A stretch of 64,000 nucleotides of DNA from an uncultured Methanobrevibacter sp. Lineage in GTDB: Archaea > Methanobacteriota > Methanobacteria > Methanobacteriales > Methanobacteriaceae. The translations under genes were made by a program, and so were the position numbers. Positions 8,307 through 17,659 of this stretch are shown piece after piece. Positions within the stretch are counted from its first letter, which is position 1; every line of letters begins with the position of its first letter. The stretch covers positions 28,490 to 92,489 of the forward strand of contig ONQL01000018.1 of the NCBI GenBank assembly GCA_900319985.1, read 5' to 3'. Below the pieces are notes generated by a model. It did not search any database. It saw nothing but the letters and a program-made list of their open reading frames with translations, and was not told where the DNA came from.

Positions 8307-10871
8307 CTATTTGATTATAATGCTTATTTTTTTATTTGAAGCCTTGTAAGTGTTGTCACCAGCGAATTTGATTGCTGCTGAGTATTTTCCTTTTTTGGTT
8401 AGTTTAATGCTGAATTTAGCTACCCCTTTGGCATTGATTTTTGCGGTGTATTTTTTTCCTTTGATGGTTAAAGTCAATTTTTTGCCTTTAGCGAGATAGG
8501 TTTTTCCATCAACTTTATTTTTTGAAGTTTTTAAGGTTACAGTAACAATCTTTTTAGCTTTAGACTTGAAAGTTTGTTTTTTTGCAGAAATTGTGGTTTT
8601 CTTTTTGGCAACAATCAATTTTGAAGTTGAAAGACCTGCTGCAGTGTATCCATCATCTCCCATAAATGCAAATGCATAGGTATATGTTCCTGCTTTTGAT
8701 ATATCTGATTTAAGACCTGCTTTACCTTCACCATTTGTACATACATTGAAGATTTTGCCATCAAATGCAATTTGAACATTTTTGTTTGAGATAGGTTTTC
8801 CATTTATGTCAGTTAATGTCACATTAAACCAGTTTCCTTTTTCACCTGCTTTGGTATCCACTGCTGTTGCTTTTGCAGGATTTTCAACAGTAAGTTTTGT
8901 TTTTAAGGATTCAATATCCATCATCAAACTTGCATCAGCACTCGCATGCCCAATTGTCTCATTGAACACAGCTTTAAGAGTGCCTTTGGTGTCAATCTTG
9001 TATGGTAATTTTGCAACACCGTTTTCATCAGTGATTGCAGAACCTATTAATGCATCGTTTATGTAGAAGTCAATTGTCTTATTTGCAAGAGGTGTGCTTC
9101 CCATTGAATCCAACACAGTTGCAGTCAAGTTCACATCATCTCCAAAAATAGCCTTGATGTTGTCTAGTCTAACAACTGTAGGATTAACGAATACTGCTAA
9201 ATATGAGTCAAAATCATAAACTGGGTCAGGGCTTAACATAGAAGCTACATTTTTATCTTGACCTTTGCTTGTGTTGTCTGTTACAAATAAATCATCGGAA
9301 CATGTTCTGAGTTGCAAGATAAATCCTTTATCAGCGAATGTAATGCCCATTGCAAATTCACCTGAGTTTCCACCATAGTATGTACTGTATAACAATTTGG
9401 ATCCATCAGCACTGATTTTTGAAATCACAGTGTCATGAGTAGGATAGTCCATATCTGTACTGTTTGCATAACTGATGAATTTAGGTCCTTTTTTCACTTT
9501 TTGATATGCATTTGAGGTTACAGGATAATTACCTGACTGTGACATTCCAACAACCCAAGCATTTTCATATTCATCTACTGCAAGTGCTCTTACACCTTCA
9601 TCAAATTCTCCACCGAGCAAGGTGCTGTATATAAGTTTCCAGTTAGAAGTATCAATTTTCATTATGAACATATCTCCTCCAGATACACCCTCACCAACAC
9701 CACCATAAGTAGTTTGGAAAGCTCCTTCAGTAGTTGGGAAGTTTTCAGACCATGTATCTCCAACATAATATAAGAATCCATTTTCACTTAATACTAAAGC
9801 TTCACCATCATCTGTACTGTTTCCACCAATGTATGAGCTGAATATCAATTTATTGTTTTTAATGTCAAGTGCTGCTAAAAATGAATCTGCACCAGCATCA
9901 CGAACATCCCTGAATGCATTTTCGGTAGTTGGGAAATCAATTGAAGTAGTTGTTCCTGCAAAGTATATAACTTCGTTTTTATCTACTGCAACACTACCAT
10001 AGGTACTGTCTGAGCCTCTAGCACCAAAGTATGTAGAATATTGAAGTTCCCCAGAGTAGATATTCAATTTTGAAAGGAACAAATCGAAACTGTTTTGGAA
10101 AGTGATGTCATCAGGGTCTCCTAAAGACCAGTTAACACCATCTTTATCCTTTTGATAAGCATCATCCGTTACAGGGAAGTTTAAAGAATTAGTAATACCT
10201 TGAATATAAGCGGCACCATTATCATCAATAGCTAAAGCCCAAGCTCTGTCCACAATACTCCCTCCAAGGAAAGTACTGTAAATCAAACCAGTCCCTTCAG
10301 GATTAAGAACAGTAAGAAATGCATCCTGTGAACCGTTGATGGTTTTTTGGAATGCATTAGGAGTGACCGGGAAGTTTGCAGAATTGGTAAAACCAATAAT
10401 ATATACGTTTCCAAGAGAATCTACCTTAAGATCCTTTTGCATTTCGGTTGCGGATCCCCCAATGAATGTAGAATATATTAAATCACCCTTTGCAGAATAT
10501 TTAGAAACAAATAAATCTTTTCCTCCACTGATATTTGCCTGATATGCATTGTCAGTAGTTTTCAAATCCTGAGAATTGGTTTCCATTGCAAGATATATAT
10601 TTCCATCAGCATCAGTATATACGCCTTTTCCTTTATCGTTACCATTTCCACCTATGTACGTACCAATACTTTGGTCAATAATAGGTGCTTCATCATTCTC
10701 TATTTTTTGCGAAGTATCACCTTGAACTTCATCTATATCACTTGTAGCGATGTTATCCTCAATATTTACACTTTTCATAGTGTCTGCATTCTCATCTGCT
10801 GCTGATGCAGAGCTGATTAAAAAGAATGCACATATGACGATAAGCATCAAAAATATTGCTTTTCTCTTCAT
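8307..10871 (-). CDS. Secreted beta-propeller (SBBP-repeat) adhesin-like protein
   Basis: An 854-residue protein: signal peptide (ending S-S-A-S-A), a short acidic region, then about eight SBBP-type repeats (residues about 70-560) with the recurring Y-S-T-F-L-G-G-S, F-P-V-T-x-x-A-F-Q-K and G-N-V-Y-I-x-G-x-T motifs that build a beta-propeller. Two or three Ig-like modules and a very Lys-rich C-terminal Ig-like module follow, probably for binding to the pseudomurein wall. There is no C-terminal membrane helix. The ATG follows GAGATGAG. A perfect palindrome lies in its leader (10894-10910). The ligand is unknown. Confidence 0.85.
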   Translation of the reverse strand: MKRKAIFLMLIVICAFFLISSASAADENADTMKSVNIEDNIATSDIDEVQGDTSQKIENDEAPIIDQSIGTYIGGNGNDKGKGVYTDADGNIYLAMETNSQDLKTTDNAYQANISGGKDLFVSKYSAKGDLIYSTFIGGSATEMQKDLKVDSLGNVYIIGFTNSANFPVTPNAFQKTINGSQDAFLTVLNPEGTGLIYSTFLGGSIVDRAWALAIDDNGAAYIQGITNSLNFPVTDDAYQKDKDGVNWSLGDPDDITFQNSFDLFLSKLNIYSGELQYSTYFGARGSDSTYGSVAVDKNEVIYFAGTTTSIDFPTTENAFRDVRDAGADSFLAALDIKNNKLIFSSYIGGNSTDDGEALVLSENGFLYYVGDTWSENFPTTEGAFQTTYGGVGEGVSGGDMFIMKIDTSNWKLIYSTLLGGEFDEGVRALAVDEYENAWVVGMSQSGNYPVTSNAYQKVKKGPKFISYANSTDMDYPTHDTVISKISADGSKLLYSTYYGGNSGEFAMGITFADKGFILQLRTCSDDLFVTDNTSKGQDKNVASMLSPDPVYDFDSYLAVFVNPTVVRLDNIKAIFGDDVNLTATVLDSMGSTPLANKTIDFYINDALIGSAITDENGVAKLPYKIDTKGTLKAVFNETIGHASADASLMMDIESLKTKLTVENPAKATAVDTKAGEKGNWFNVTLTDINGKPISNKNVQIAFDGKIFNVCTNGEGKAGLKSDISKAGTYTYAFAFMGDDGYTAAGLSTSKLIVAKKKTTISAKKQTFKSKAKKIVTVTLKTSKNKVDGKTYLAKGKKLTLTIKGKKYTAKINAKGVAKFSIKLTKKGKYSAAIKFAGDNTYKASNKKISIIIK

Positions 10872-10893
10872 AAATTCTCATCTCTAAAGTTTG

Positions 10894-10910
10894 TGACAAA
10901 ATTTTTGTCA
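10894..10910. promoter_or_regulatory. Palindromic operator candidate TGACAAAA-T-TTTTGTCA
   Basis: A perfect 8+8 bp palindrome with a 1-nt centre, 23 nt before the ATG of the beta-propeller gene. It lies close to where a transcript from the A/T box around 10930 would begin, so it is well placed for a repressor. A related GTGACAAAA arm occurs in the hxlR promoter (50007-50016). Confidence 0.4.
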
Positions 10911-11401
10911 AGTTAAGCTCTAAAGTAATAATTATTTAAATATTTCCATATTTTATTTGAAATTTAATTAAACAAAAATATAAAGTAATACTAGATTTAA
11001 TTTTAAATGTTCATATCTTTAATTATTTATTTGAATTTATAACCAATCATCAATGCAATATTTTAGATAATATAATAATATTTTTTTTATAATTCGTAAT
11101 ATAGTAATAATATTTTTTATAATAAAATTATTACATAAGAAATACCTTACGAGCAGTTTCTATTTTGGAAATTGGCAAAATTGTTGTTAGTACAGTCACT
11201 ATTTTTAATGTTTGAAGTTGAAAATGGAATTATTATAATTTATAGGAATATTAATAAAATTTAATGAATTTAATGTCATAATTATAACTATATACATTTA
11301 GAATAATTGATGAAACAATGGACATAACATATAACTTATTTTTTCATCATACAACCTTAAAAAAAAAAGATACACTTGAAAGTATTTGCAAAAAATAGAT
11401 A
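10911..11401. other. Long A+T-rich non-coding region
   Basis: About 490 bp between the beta-propeller gene and the tRNA promoter with no open frame that I would call. It holds two near-copies of an A/T element (11073-11093 and 11105-11123, 32 bp apart) with the core TAATAATATTTTTT. Nothing else is recognised. Confidence 0.5.
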
Positions 11402-11413
11402 ACTATATATAAG
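11402..11413 (+). promoter_or_regulatory. TATA box of the tRNA-Arg genes
   Basis: ACTATATATAAG centred about 38 nt before the first tRNA nucleotide, the expected place for an archaeal tRNA promoter. It may serve both tandem tRNA-Arg genes. Confidence 0.6.
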
Positions 11414-11445
11414 ACAAAAAACATATTAATTATTGTTGTATTTAA

Positions 11446-11519
11446 GGGCCCGTAGCCTAGCTGGATAGGGCGTCGGACTTCTAATCCGAAGACCCCGGGT
11501 TCAAATCCCGGCGGGTCCG
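11446..11519 (+). tRNA. tRNA-Arg (anticodon UCU)
   Basis: A complete 74-nt cloverleaf. Acceptor GGGCCCG pairs with CGGGTCC, discriminator G. Anticodon arm TCGGA-CTTCTAA-TCCGA gives anticodon TCT (reads AGA). The T arm has GGTTCAAATC. No CCA is encoded and there is no intron. It is the first of two tandem arginine tRNAs. Confidence 0.96.
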
Positions 11520-11572
11520 CTCTTAATGACTCTTTTTTTAAAAATAAAGAATTTATTTTACATATTTATTTT

Positions 11573-11646
11573 GGGCTTGTAGCCTAGTCTGGAAGGGCGT
11601 AAGACTCCTAATCTTAAGATCGAGGGTTCAAATCCCTCCAAGTCCG
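11573..11646 (+). tRNA. tRNA-Arg (anticodon CCU)
   Basis: A complete 74-nt cloverleaf. Acceptor GGGCTTG pairs with CAAGTCC, discriminator G. Anticodon arm TAAGA-CTCCTAA-TCTTA gives anticodon CCT (reads AGG). It follows the UCU tRNA by 53 nt and ends 2 nt from the stop of the convergent PHP gene. The pair reads the AGA/AGG codons favoured in A+T-rich archaea. Confidence 0.96.
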
Positions 11647-11648
11647 CT

Positions 11649-12836
11649 TTAAAAATTATCCAAAGTAACAGTTTTTGTTGTTTTACTTCTTTTGACAGCT
11701 TCATCGAATACCATATGTCCATATTGTCCTCCACCACCTGGAACAACATCGATTGTATTGTTTCTGAATGATTCGATAACATTTGCTACCTTCAAATCCA
11801 TTTTTGAAATATCATCCAATGAAGCAGTGATTAAGACATCAATTTCAGTGCCGAAAGCATCAACCAATTTCTGCCAGATACCTTGAACTGTCTTTGTTGT
11901 AACGCCTTTATCATAAACAGTTGAAATCAGTTCGGCAAGAGGCATCATATGAACGTATTTCGGTCTGAAATCAGGATGAGTGGGTTCATCATAATCGGCA
12001 ATTTCAGAAATTCTAAAGTCCACACCTTTTTTAACTCTTCCGCCACATTCACATTTCATTTTATTTTCCTTTGCAACTGCAGGATCGATTATTTTATAGC
12101 ATTTGGTACATGCAGTCATATGATACTTTCCCAAGTTCGGAACCAGACCGTAATTTGCTTTGATTTTATTGGAAGCAATTGAATTTTTTATGGATGAAAA
12201 TGAAATATCTTTAAGTTCCATTGCATTAAACTCCCTACCCAACCTATGAGGCCATGGGGAATGGGCATCGGAATTTGTAAGAAATGGAAAATCCTTCAGT
12301 TCCAAAACAGTATCTGCCATATCAGTATCTGCAGACAAGCCCAATTCAACAAAATCCGGTTTTTCGCCATAGCAGTCATAAATACTATCATATGACTTGT
12401 ACATTCCAGTCCATGGAGTGAATGCATGTGCCGGACCAATCAAGCAGTCGTACTGTCTAACCATATCCAAAAGTTCTGCACCGGTATAAGCAGTTCTGGG
12501 CCTGCCGTCAACATTTTTATTTTTAGACACCAATTTTTCGGACAATTCACGGGCAATATCAATATCCGGAATGATAATCAGATGATGAATTCTGTTTTTG
12601 CCCTCAACTTCTGTGGTTAGAACAAAATCCATATCGTCATAAGTGTAAATTCCATCACCTGAATAGACAGTAGTTTCTTCAATTATGTCCAACCAACCCG
12701 GATGAAAAGCATCTCCCGTGCCCAAAAGATCCAAACCCTTTAATTTAGCTTTGGGAGCCATATTTTTAATCAGCATATCTTTTGATGATGCTGATGAAAA
12801 ACAGCTGTGAACATGAAAATCCGCATTAACCAACAT
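11649..12836 (-). CDS. PHP-domain phosphoesterase-like protein (TIGR00375 type)
   Basis: A 395-residue protein. The PHP metal-binding motifs are visible: D-F-H-V-H-S near residue 6, a G-T-G-D-A-F-H, P-A-H-A-F-T-P-W and T-N-S-D-A-H-S-P-W. A zinc ribbon (C-T-K-C ... C-E-C-G-G) sits mid-chain, and a C-terminal part holds G-G-G-G-Q-Y-G. This layout matches a conserved archaeal/bacterial family sometimes found with helicase domains. The substrate is unknown; a nucleic-acid-linked phosphoesterase is possible. It is the last gene of the information-processing cluster. Confidence 0.8.
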   Translation of the reverse strand: MLVNADFHVHSCFSSASSKDMLIKNMAPKAKLKGLDLLGTGDAFHPGWLDIIEETTVYSGDGIYTYDDMDFVLTTEVEGKNRIHHLIIIPDIDIARELSEKLVSKNKNVDGRPRTAYTGAELLDMVRQYDCLIGPAHAFTPWTGMYKSYDSIYDCYGEKPDFVELGLSADTDMADTVLELKDFPFLTNSDAHSPWPHRLGREFNAMELKDISFSSIKNSIASNKIKANYGLVPNLGKYHMTACTKCYKIIDPAVAKENKMKCECGGRVKKGVDFRISEIADYDEPTHPDFRPKYVHMMPLAELISTVYDKGVTTKTVQGIWQKLVDAFGTEIDVLITASLDDISKMDLKVANVIESFRNNTIDVVPGGGGQYGHMVFDEAVKRSKTTKTVTLDNF

Positions 12837-12857
12837 ATTTAAAAATTATAATTCATA

Positions 12858-13418
12858 TTATATTAAACTATTCAAAATCTCTTTAAGATTGTTGAGTGGA
12901 AATTTGTCCTTTTTAATTTCCAAATCAGCATTTAAATTATCCATATTGACACTTGAAGAAGATTTATCAAGATTTTTTAAAAATGAATTGGTTTTGCTGA
13001 TTAAACTGATAATTTGATTTTTGTCTGTAGGATATGCCAATTTCAATGTCGGAATATTCATATCTTCAATCAGCTTGACAGACAGGTTATGAGCATTATT
13101 GCATGAGCTGCTTCCAAAAATAATCAGTTCATTTAAAACATCATACATCCTAACATAATTTTTAGGACGTTTTCCAATAATTATTGCAGCATCAGCCTTG
13201 TCTAAAACTCTTGAAAACAAAAAAAGTCTTCCTCTTACACCGGAAGGAATTTCACTTGAAAAATAGTTATTTAACAAATCATCATATGACAGATTGCCCT
13301 CGCAAATATCCATATTGTCATATTTGGAAAAATTTGAAGGAGACAAATAATTATGCCCATTCTTTTCGATTAACGGCACAACTATCATTGCCGCATCAGG
13401 TATGACTACAACATTCAT
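12858..13418 (-). CDS. Probable methanogenesis marker protein 5-like (DUF2112)
   Basis: A 186-residue cytoplasmic protein. The N-terminus V-V-V-I-P-D-A-A-M-I-V-V-P-L-I-E-K-N-G-H, then E-I-P-S-G-V-R-G-R, A-A-I-I-I-G-K-R-P and a Cys near G-S-S-S-C-N-N, resembles what I recall of the methanogen-only family called methanogenesis marker 5. No biochemical role is established as far as I know. It is 30 nt from the PAC2 gene and 21 nt from the PHP gene, on the same strand. The family call is from memory and should be treated as tentative. Confidence 0.55.
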   Translation of the reverse strand: MNVVVIPDAAMIVVPLIEKNGHNYLSPSNFSKYDNMDICEGNLSYDDLLNNYFSSEIPSGVRGRLFLFSRVLDKADAAIIIGKRPKNYVRMYDVLNELIIFGSSSCNNAHNLSVKLIEDMNIPTLKLAYPTDKNQIISLISKTNSFLKNLDKSSSSVNMDNLNADLEIKKDKFPLNNLKEILNSLI

Positions 13419-13447
13419 GTAAAAAAAGTTAAAAAATGATATATTGA

Positions 13448-14218
13448 TTATCCAATATATCTTAAATCATCAGCATTACCTGCATTAGCTTTATTAATTA
13501 AATCCTGTTCCATTTGTTGAGCTTTAGCAATCATCTGTCTGGTTTCTTCAGCTCTTTCTTCCAATTTATCTACATTAATTTCAAAATTAAGCAAATAGGA
13601 AAGTTTATTTAAGATAGCTTCAGCAGATTCGGCATCAATGAAATAACCCGGTGTTTCACCCATAAGGCAAGATCCGTGTAGTCCCTGACGAACCGCAAGA
13701 CCTAAAAATAGTCCGGAAGCTCCAACGATGCCCCCATCATTAGACCTGATTTCAATTCCAGCTTCTTTTAACAGCTCAACATCCTCTTCATGAGTAGCTG
13801 CTCCAAAAACTTTAGGTTCCTCAACAGGTTGACCGGTAGCCATTCCGCCCAATGTAAAAATCCTGCTTATGTCAAATGGTTTAACATAATCCAAAACATC
13901 TTTACACAATAGATATTGGCCTTCTGGACTTAAAGACTGAGTATTACCTACAATAATTATTAAATCCAATTTATCTTCGCCAACTTCTTTTATATAATAC
14001 AATTCATTAATCATGTTTGCAATTAAGCCTTCCTCTTTTACAAGAACTTGAGGAGGAAAAGTTGGAGAATAAATTTCAGCAAACTTTGTTGCTCCAAATT
14101 CATCAATCATATGATCAGCAGCTAATTTACCAACATGACCAATACCCGGCAATGCTTCTATAAAAATAGGATTATTCAATTCAATTTCTTCTAAAGTAGT
14201 AATTTCTGTAACGTCCAT
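13448..14218 (-). CDS. PAC2-family protein (proteasome assembly chaperone-like)
   Basis: A 256-residue protein. The opening P-I-F-I-E-A-L-P-G-I-G-H-V-G-K-L-A, the L-I-I-I-V-G-N-T-Q strand, T-L-G-G-M-A-T-G and G-G-I-V-G-A-S-G-L-F-L are typical PAC2 features. A C-terminal helical tail (K-L-E-E-R-A-E-E-T-R-Q-M-I) resembles a coiled coil. Eukaryotic homologues help assemble proteasome alpha rings; the archaeal role is not settled. It starts 3 nt after the nop10 stop. Confidence 0.88.
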   Translation of the reverse strand: MDVTEITTLEEIELNNPIFIEALPGIGHVGKLAADHMIDEFGATKFAEIYSPTFPPQVLVKEEGLIANMINELYYIKEVGEDKLDLIIIVGNTQSLSPEGQYLLCKDVLDYVKPFDISRIFTLGGMATGQPVEEPKVFGAATHEEDVELLKEAGIEIRSNDGGIVGASGLFLGLAVRQGLHGSCLMGETPGYFIDAESAEAILNKLSYLLNFEINVDKLEERAEETRQMIAKAQQMEQDLINKANAGNADDLRYIG

Positions 14219-14221
14219 ATC

Positions 14222-14392
14222 CTATTGCTCCTTCATTGATTCCTTTTTTAATATACGACGATATTTTCCGTATTTATCCTCAATTGAAAACTTTGGAGGA
14301 TAAATAACTTTAAGTTGCCCGCCACATTTAGGGCAAGCATCTTTTAAAGTATAAATTCCACATTCGGGACATTTATTCATTTTCATATTCAT
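14222..14392 (-). CDS. nop10: H/ACA ribonucleoprotein component Nop10
   Basis: A small gene of about 52-56 codons; ATGs at 14392, 14386 and 14380 are all possible. The product has a zinc ribbon C-P-E-C-G ... C-P-K-C-G-G, then P-P-K-F-S-I-E-D-K-Y-G-K-Y-R-R, the Nop10 signature that docks onto Cbf5. With Cbf5, Gar1 and L7Ae it makes the RNA-guided pseudouridine synthase. It starts 6 nt after the aIF2-alpha stop, the usual archaeal aif2a-nop10 order. Confidence 0.92.
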   Translation of the reverse strand: MNMKMNKCPECGIYTLKDACPKCGGQLKVIYPPKFSIEDKYGKYRRILKKESMKEQ

Positions 14393-14398
14393 AAGAAT

Positions 14399-15196
14399 CT
14401 AATTATCCAACTCTCTTAAGAAAGTACCATTTCCTTCAGATTCTTCAACAACTGCAATACATCTTTCAGCAGCAGCTTTAAGAGCTTTTTCAGCTAAGAT
14501 ATAATCAGTAGATTTTACAGTAATCCTATATCTTGGTGCACCAACACATTGGACCTTGATTTCTTCTTCCGCATCGCCATTGTCTTCAGCTGCCTTAAGA
14601 GCAGAAATAATAATTTCAACACCATTCGGTACAAAAGTTTCAATATCTACATAACCGCTGATATGAACTTCAGGTGGAGTAATATTCTTTTTAGCAACTT
14701 CAGTAATAGCATCTGCCCAATCTTGAGGAATTCCTTCTTCAGTAAGAGATTCTGCACCCTCATCAGCAGCAGTTTCAAAAGCACCATAAACATCACCAAA
14801 GATATCCATGAGCTCATAACCTACTTCATCATAAGCTTCATCCAAACTCTTACCTAAGGATTTAGCAGATAATTCTAAAAATTTCTCAGCTTTCTGTTCA
14901 ATTTTCCAATGTTGGATTTTTTTAGTTCTTTGATCTTCACGGATTCTTTTTAAAGAAGCATCAACATGCCCTTTTTTAGGATTTACTCTGAGAACACGAC
15001 AAACGATTTTTTGATTTTCCCTTACATGATCTCTAATATTTTTTACCCAACCAGAAGATACCTCAGAAATATGAATAAAAGCTTCTTTGCCCTGATATTC
15101 TTCTAATTTAGCAAAAGCCCCATAATTAAGAACTTTATAAACAGTACCGACAATAAGTTCTCCTTCATCAGGCCATTCTTGACTTTTTCTTACCAT
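14399..15196 (-). CDS. eif2a: Translation initiation factor aIF2 subunit alpha
   Basis: A 265-residue protein. The N-terminal S1 RNA-binding domain (about residues 11-85; G-E-L-I-V-G-T-V-Y-K-V and A-F-I-H-I-S-E-V) is followed by a helical middle domain and a C-terminal alpha/beta domain. Length and order match archaeal aIF2-alpha, which with beta and gamma delivers Met-tRNAi to the small subunit. It lies between rps27e and nop10. Confidence 0.96.
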   Translation of the reverse strand: MVRKSQEWPDEGELIVGTVYKVLNYGAFAKLEEYQGKEAFIHISEVSSGWVKNIRDHVRENQKIVCRVLRVNPKKGHVDASLKRIREDQRTKKIQHWKIEQKAEKFLELSAKSLGKSLDEAYDEVGYELMDIFGDVYGAFETAADEGAESLTEEGIPQDWADAITEVAKKNITPPEVHISGYVDIETFVPNGVEIIISALKAAEDNGDAEEEIKVQCVGAPRYRITVKSTDYILAEKALKAAAERCIAVVEESEGNGTFLRELDN

Positions 15197-15262
15197 ATTC
15201 TCACCAACATTAATAAAAAAAATTATAAAAAATAGTAAAAAAATAAGTTGAAAACTAGAAAT

Positions 15263-15442
15263 CTAGTTTAAAACTTTTTCAATGTGTGCTGTGATTTTAG
15301 CTTTAGCACCACGAGATTTGACAAGAGTTTTACCGCAAATAATACATTTTACATCAGATGCAGCACGGTCAAAGATTACTTGCTCATTGTCACAATCTAA
15401 ACATTTAACTTTTAAAAAGTTTCCTCTTCCTTTACTAACCAT
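15263..15442 (-). CDS. rps27e: 30S ribosomal protein S27e
   Basis: A 59-residue zinc-ribbon ribosomal protein (C-L-D-C ... C-I-I-C-G-K) with the expected M-V-S-K-G-R-G-N-F start. An upstream in-frame GTG at 15451 is part of the GGTGATT ribosome-binding site, so the ATG at 15442 is chosen. It directly follows rpl44e. Confidence 0.95.
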   Translation of the reverse strand: MVSKGRGNFLKVKCLDCDNEQVIFDRAASDVKCIICGKTLVKSRGAKAKITAHIEKVLN

Positions 15443-15451
15443 GTTAATCAC

Positions 15452-15730
15452 CTATTTTGCTACAAATTCTGGTTTTCCAGTTCTGAAAGATTGTTTAATG
15501 TGAGATTTACCACATTCTTTACATTTAAGTCTTAAGTCTAATTTTTTAACAGGTTTGTTTCCGGCAGGTAAAGGCCTTGGATAACCTCTGTAACCAGCAG
15601 TTACACGTCTGAATTGTCTTTGTCCCCAAGTTAATTCACTTGCTTTTCTTTTTTTAGCAGTGTGTACCTCATGAATAGTGTGTCTTTTACAGTGAGGACA
15701 GTATGTTCTTTTTTCTTTTGGTATTTTCAT
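15452..15730 (-). CDS. rpl44e: 50S ribosomal protein L44e
   Basis: A 92-residue protein with the L44e zinc ribbon (Y-C-P-H-C-K-R-H ... L-K-C-K-E-C-G-K-S-H) and the basic E-L-T-W-G-Q-R-Q-F-R-R segment. It occurs immediately before rps27e, as in most euryarchaea. About 166 bp of A+T-rich sequence separate it from the GINS gene and probably hold its own promoter. Confidence 0.96.
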   Translation of the reverse strand: MKIPKEKRTYCPHCKRHTIHEVHTAKKRKASELTWGQRQFRRVTAGYRGYPRPLPAGNKPVKKLDLRLKCKECGKSHIKQSFRTGKPEFVAK

Positions 15731-15896
15731 TTTTTCACCATAATTAATAAGTCATTGTAAACCTATCTATGAATTTATCTAAACTCAAATTTTATTAGAA
15801 AACGTTAGAGATTAAAACTGCATTGTAACGCATCAAGTCTACAGACAGCAAAAATCCAAATTATAAAAAAATATAATTTTTTAGTTAATGGCAATT

Positions 15897-16787
15897 TTAA
15901 ATTTTAACCTGACGGCCCTTATGATTTTTGAAAAATATTTTTGCATTAATCAAAGGCAAGGTAACCAAATCCTGAGGTCTGAACGGACCGTAAACTCTTT
16001 CATCAACACCCACAATAGCTCCAATTTCATCAAAAACCAACATTGTAACAAGCTCTGTATCTTTAGCTATTTTTCTAGATTCCAAATCATAAAATTCTTC
16101 ATTTTCATCGAAGGCATTTGGATTTTCTTCAATATTATCAACTTTAGGTTTTGATACAGGAGCTTTAAGAACGGCTTCCTTTTTTGATGCCATGACTTGA
16201 GAATTAGCAATTTGCTTTTCAATAGGTTGTCTTTTCTCACCTATTATCGGTTTAGCTTTAGAAATTTCATCCAATCTATCCAATACTTCATCATCGTTTT
16301 TTTGCTTTTTAACAGGTTCTGGAGAAGTTAATGTGTTTGATTGGGTTTCTTTCGGTTTAATGATTTTCTTATCGATTTGGCTTTCATCCTCTGATAATTT
16401 TTCCAATGAAATACTATGCCTATGATTTCTCAGGGTATCGATTAATGAAAAATAGAACTTCTCTTCCTCAGGTGTCAGATTTAAGGGAGTGGTGTCAACC
16501 AAATCAAATTGTGGCTTACCTGTGAACAGATGATAGGACCTGTGAATGTTAAGAACTGCAGAGTTGGTAATTTTTGTCTCTCTTCTCTGACAAATATCAG
16601 TTGCAATAATCTGAGCTTCCTTAAGCATAGCTGGAGCTTTTGAAAATGGATCATTAATTGCTTCTTGTTTCAATACATCCATATACTGATGTATATCATT
16701 GTAAAAAGTCTCATCTACACGGGAAAGAGTACCATTGTTACGTTCCTTCTTTTGAACATCACGTAAAGTCTTGTAAAATTGATCCAC
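15897..16787 (-). CDS. DNA replication GINS complex protein (Gins51-like)
   Basis: A 296-residue protein. The N-terminal helical A domain (about residues 1-140, M-D-Q-F-Y-K-T-L-R onward) is followed by a long Lys/Glu/Pro-rich linker and a C-terminal B domain (V-T-M-L-V-F-D-E-I-G-A-I-V-G, Y-G-P-F-R-P-Q-D-L-V-T-L-P). This is the archaeal GINS15/51 order (A then B). The linker is long for the family. It sits next to PCNA, as in other methanogens. GINS joins the MCM helicase and GAN/RecJ at the fork. Confidence 0.88.
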   Translation of the reverse strand: MDQFYKTLRDVQKKERNNGTLSRVDETFYNDIHQYMDVLKQEAINDPFSKAPAMLKEAQIIATDICQRRETKITNSAVLNIHRSYHLFTGKPQFDLVDTTPLNLTPEEEKFYFSLIDTLRNHRHSISLEKLSEDESQIDKKIIKPKETQSNTLTSPEPVKKQKNDDEVLDRLDEISKAKPIIGEKRQPIEKQIANSQVMASKKEAVLKAPVSKPKVDNIEENPNAFDENEEFYDLESRKIAKDTELVTMLVFDEIGAIVGVDERVYGPFRPQDLVTLPLINAKIFFKNHKGRQVKI

Positions 16788-16842
16788 TTATTACCATCTC
16801 TAAAAAAATTTATAAAAATAAAAAAAAGTTAAACAAATGAAA

Positions 16843-17577
16843 TTATTCATCTGTTTCTAATCTAGGAGCAAGCAAGAAACTAAGTTTACCGTCGCCAGTA
16901 ACCATAGTAAGAGTTAAACTTAATGGCATATCAGTACCTAAACTAATTTCAGCTTCCTCTGAAAATTTATCCGCTTTAAGCATTTCTCTAATCTTATCTA
17001 ATGAGAATAAAGCTTTTGCATGTTCATTAATATTTTCACCGTGGAGATATTTGATACTTGCATCACCAAATTCACCATCTGCAGATGCAATGAAATAATC
17101 TTCATCAACCTGAAGTGCTATTTTATCTGAGAAAATATCAATATCATTAATACAGTCTTTCAATATGGAGAAACGAACTTTGAAGTTAGTAGGATGCTCG
17201 ATTGTTGGTGGAACAGGATTATCATATTCCATATCGATTAATCTTATTTTAAAAGTTCTGGTAGCATCTCCTTCAAAAGTAATAATGAAATTACCTTCAT
17301 CAACAGACATCAATACCCTGTCTTGAGATTTGGCACGTTTAAGTACTCTCATAAACTCATCAGTATCAATATTAATTTTTTCAGGAACATCACAAATATA
17401 TTCGTCAAATAAGCTGGATTTTAACTCTAAATGTACGAAAGTTATGTGACTACGGTCTAAGGCATCTAATCTCATGCCTTCACTATCAGTTTGAATTTGT
17501 ACTTCATCAACAATTGATGAAATAGCATCAAAACTGGTTTTTAATATACTGGAATCACTTAATTCTGCTTTAAACAT
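16843..17577 (-). CDS. pcn: DNA polymerase sliding clamp (PCNA)
   Basis: A 244-residue clamp of standard length. It has the M-R-L-D-A-L-D-R-S-H central-loop region near residue 35, an interdomain connector around residues 118-130, and a C-terminal L-A-P-R-L-E-T-D-E that fits a PIP-binding edge. It forms a trimeric ring for polymerases, FEN1 and ligase. It heads the block pcn-gins-rpl44e-rps27e-aif2a-nop10; a TATA-like ATATATTTATATAT lies just upstream of the ATG. Confidence 0.96.
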   Translation of the reverse strand: MFKAELSDSSILKTSFDAISSIVDEVQIQTDSEGMRLDALDRSHITFVHLELKSSLFDEYICDVPEKINIDTDEFMRVLKRAKSQDRVLMSVDEGNFIITFEGDATRTFKIRLIDMEYDNPVPPTIEHPTNFKVRFSILKDCINDIDIFSDKIALQVDEDYFIASADGEFGDASIKYLHGENINEHAKALFSLDKIREMLKADKFSEEAEISLGTDMPLSLTLTMVTGDGKLSFLLAPRLETDE

Positions 17578-17659
17578 AAATAATCCTCTAAAGTAATATT
17601 ATTATAATATATTTATATATGTCTCATTTATTTATATAAATTTTTTCATGTATTGAAAA

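Noticed and set aside
11558..11782. Open frame on the minus strand across the second tRNA-Arg
   Set aside because: It overlaps a complete tRNA and the end of the PHP gene in another frame; its product resembles antisense tRNA sequence, not a protein family.
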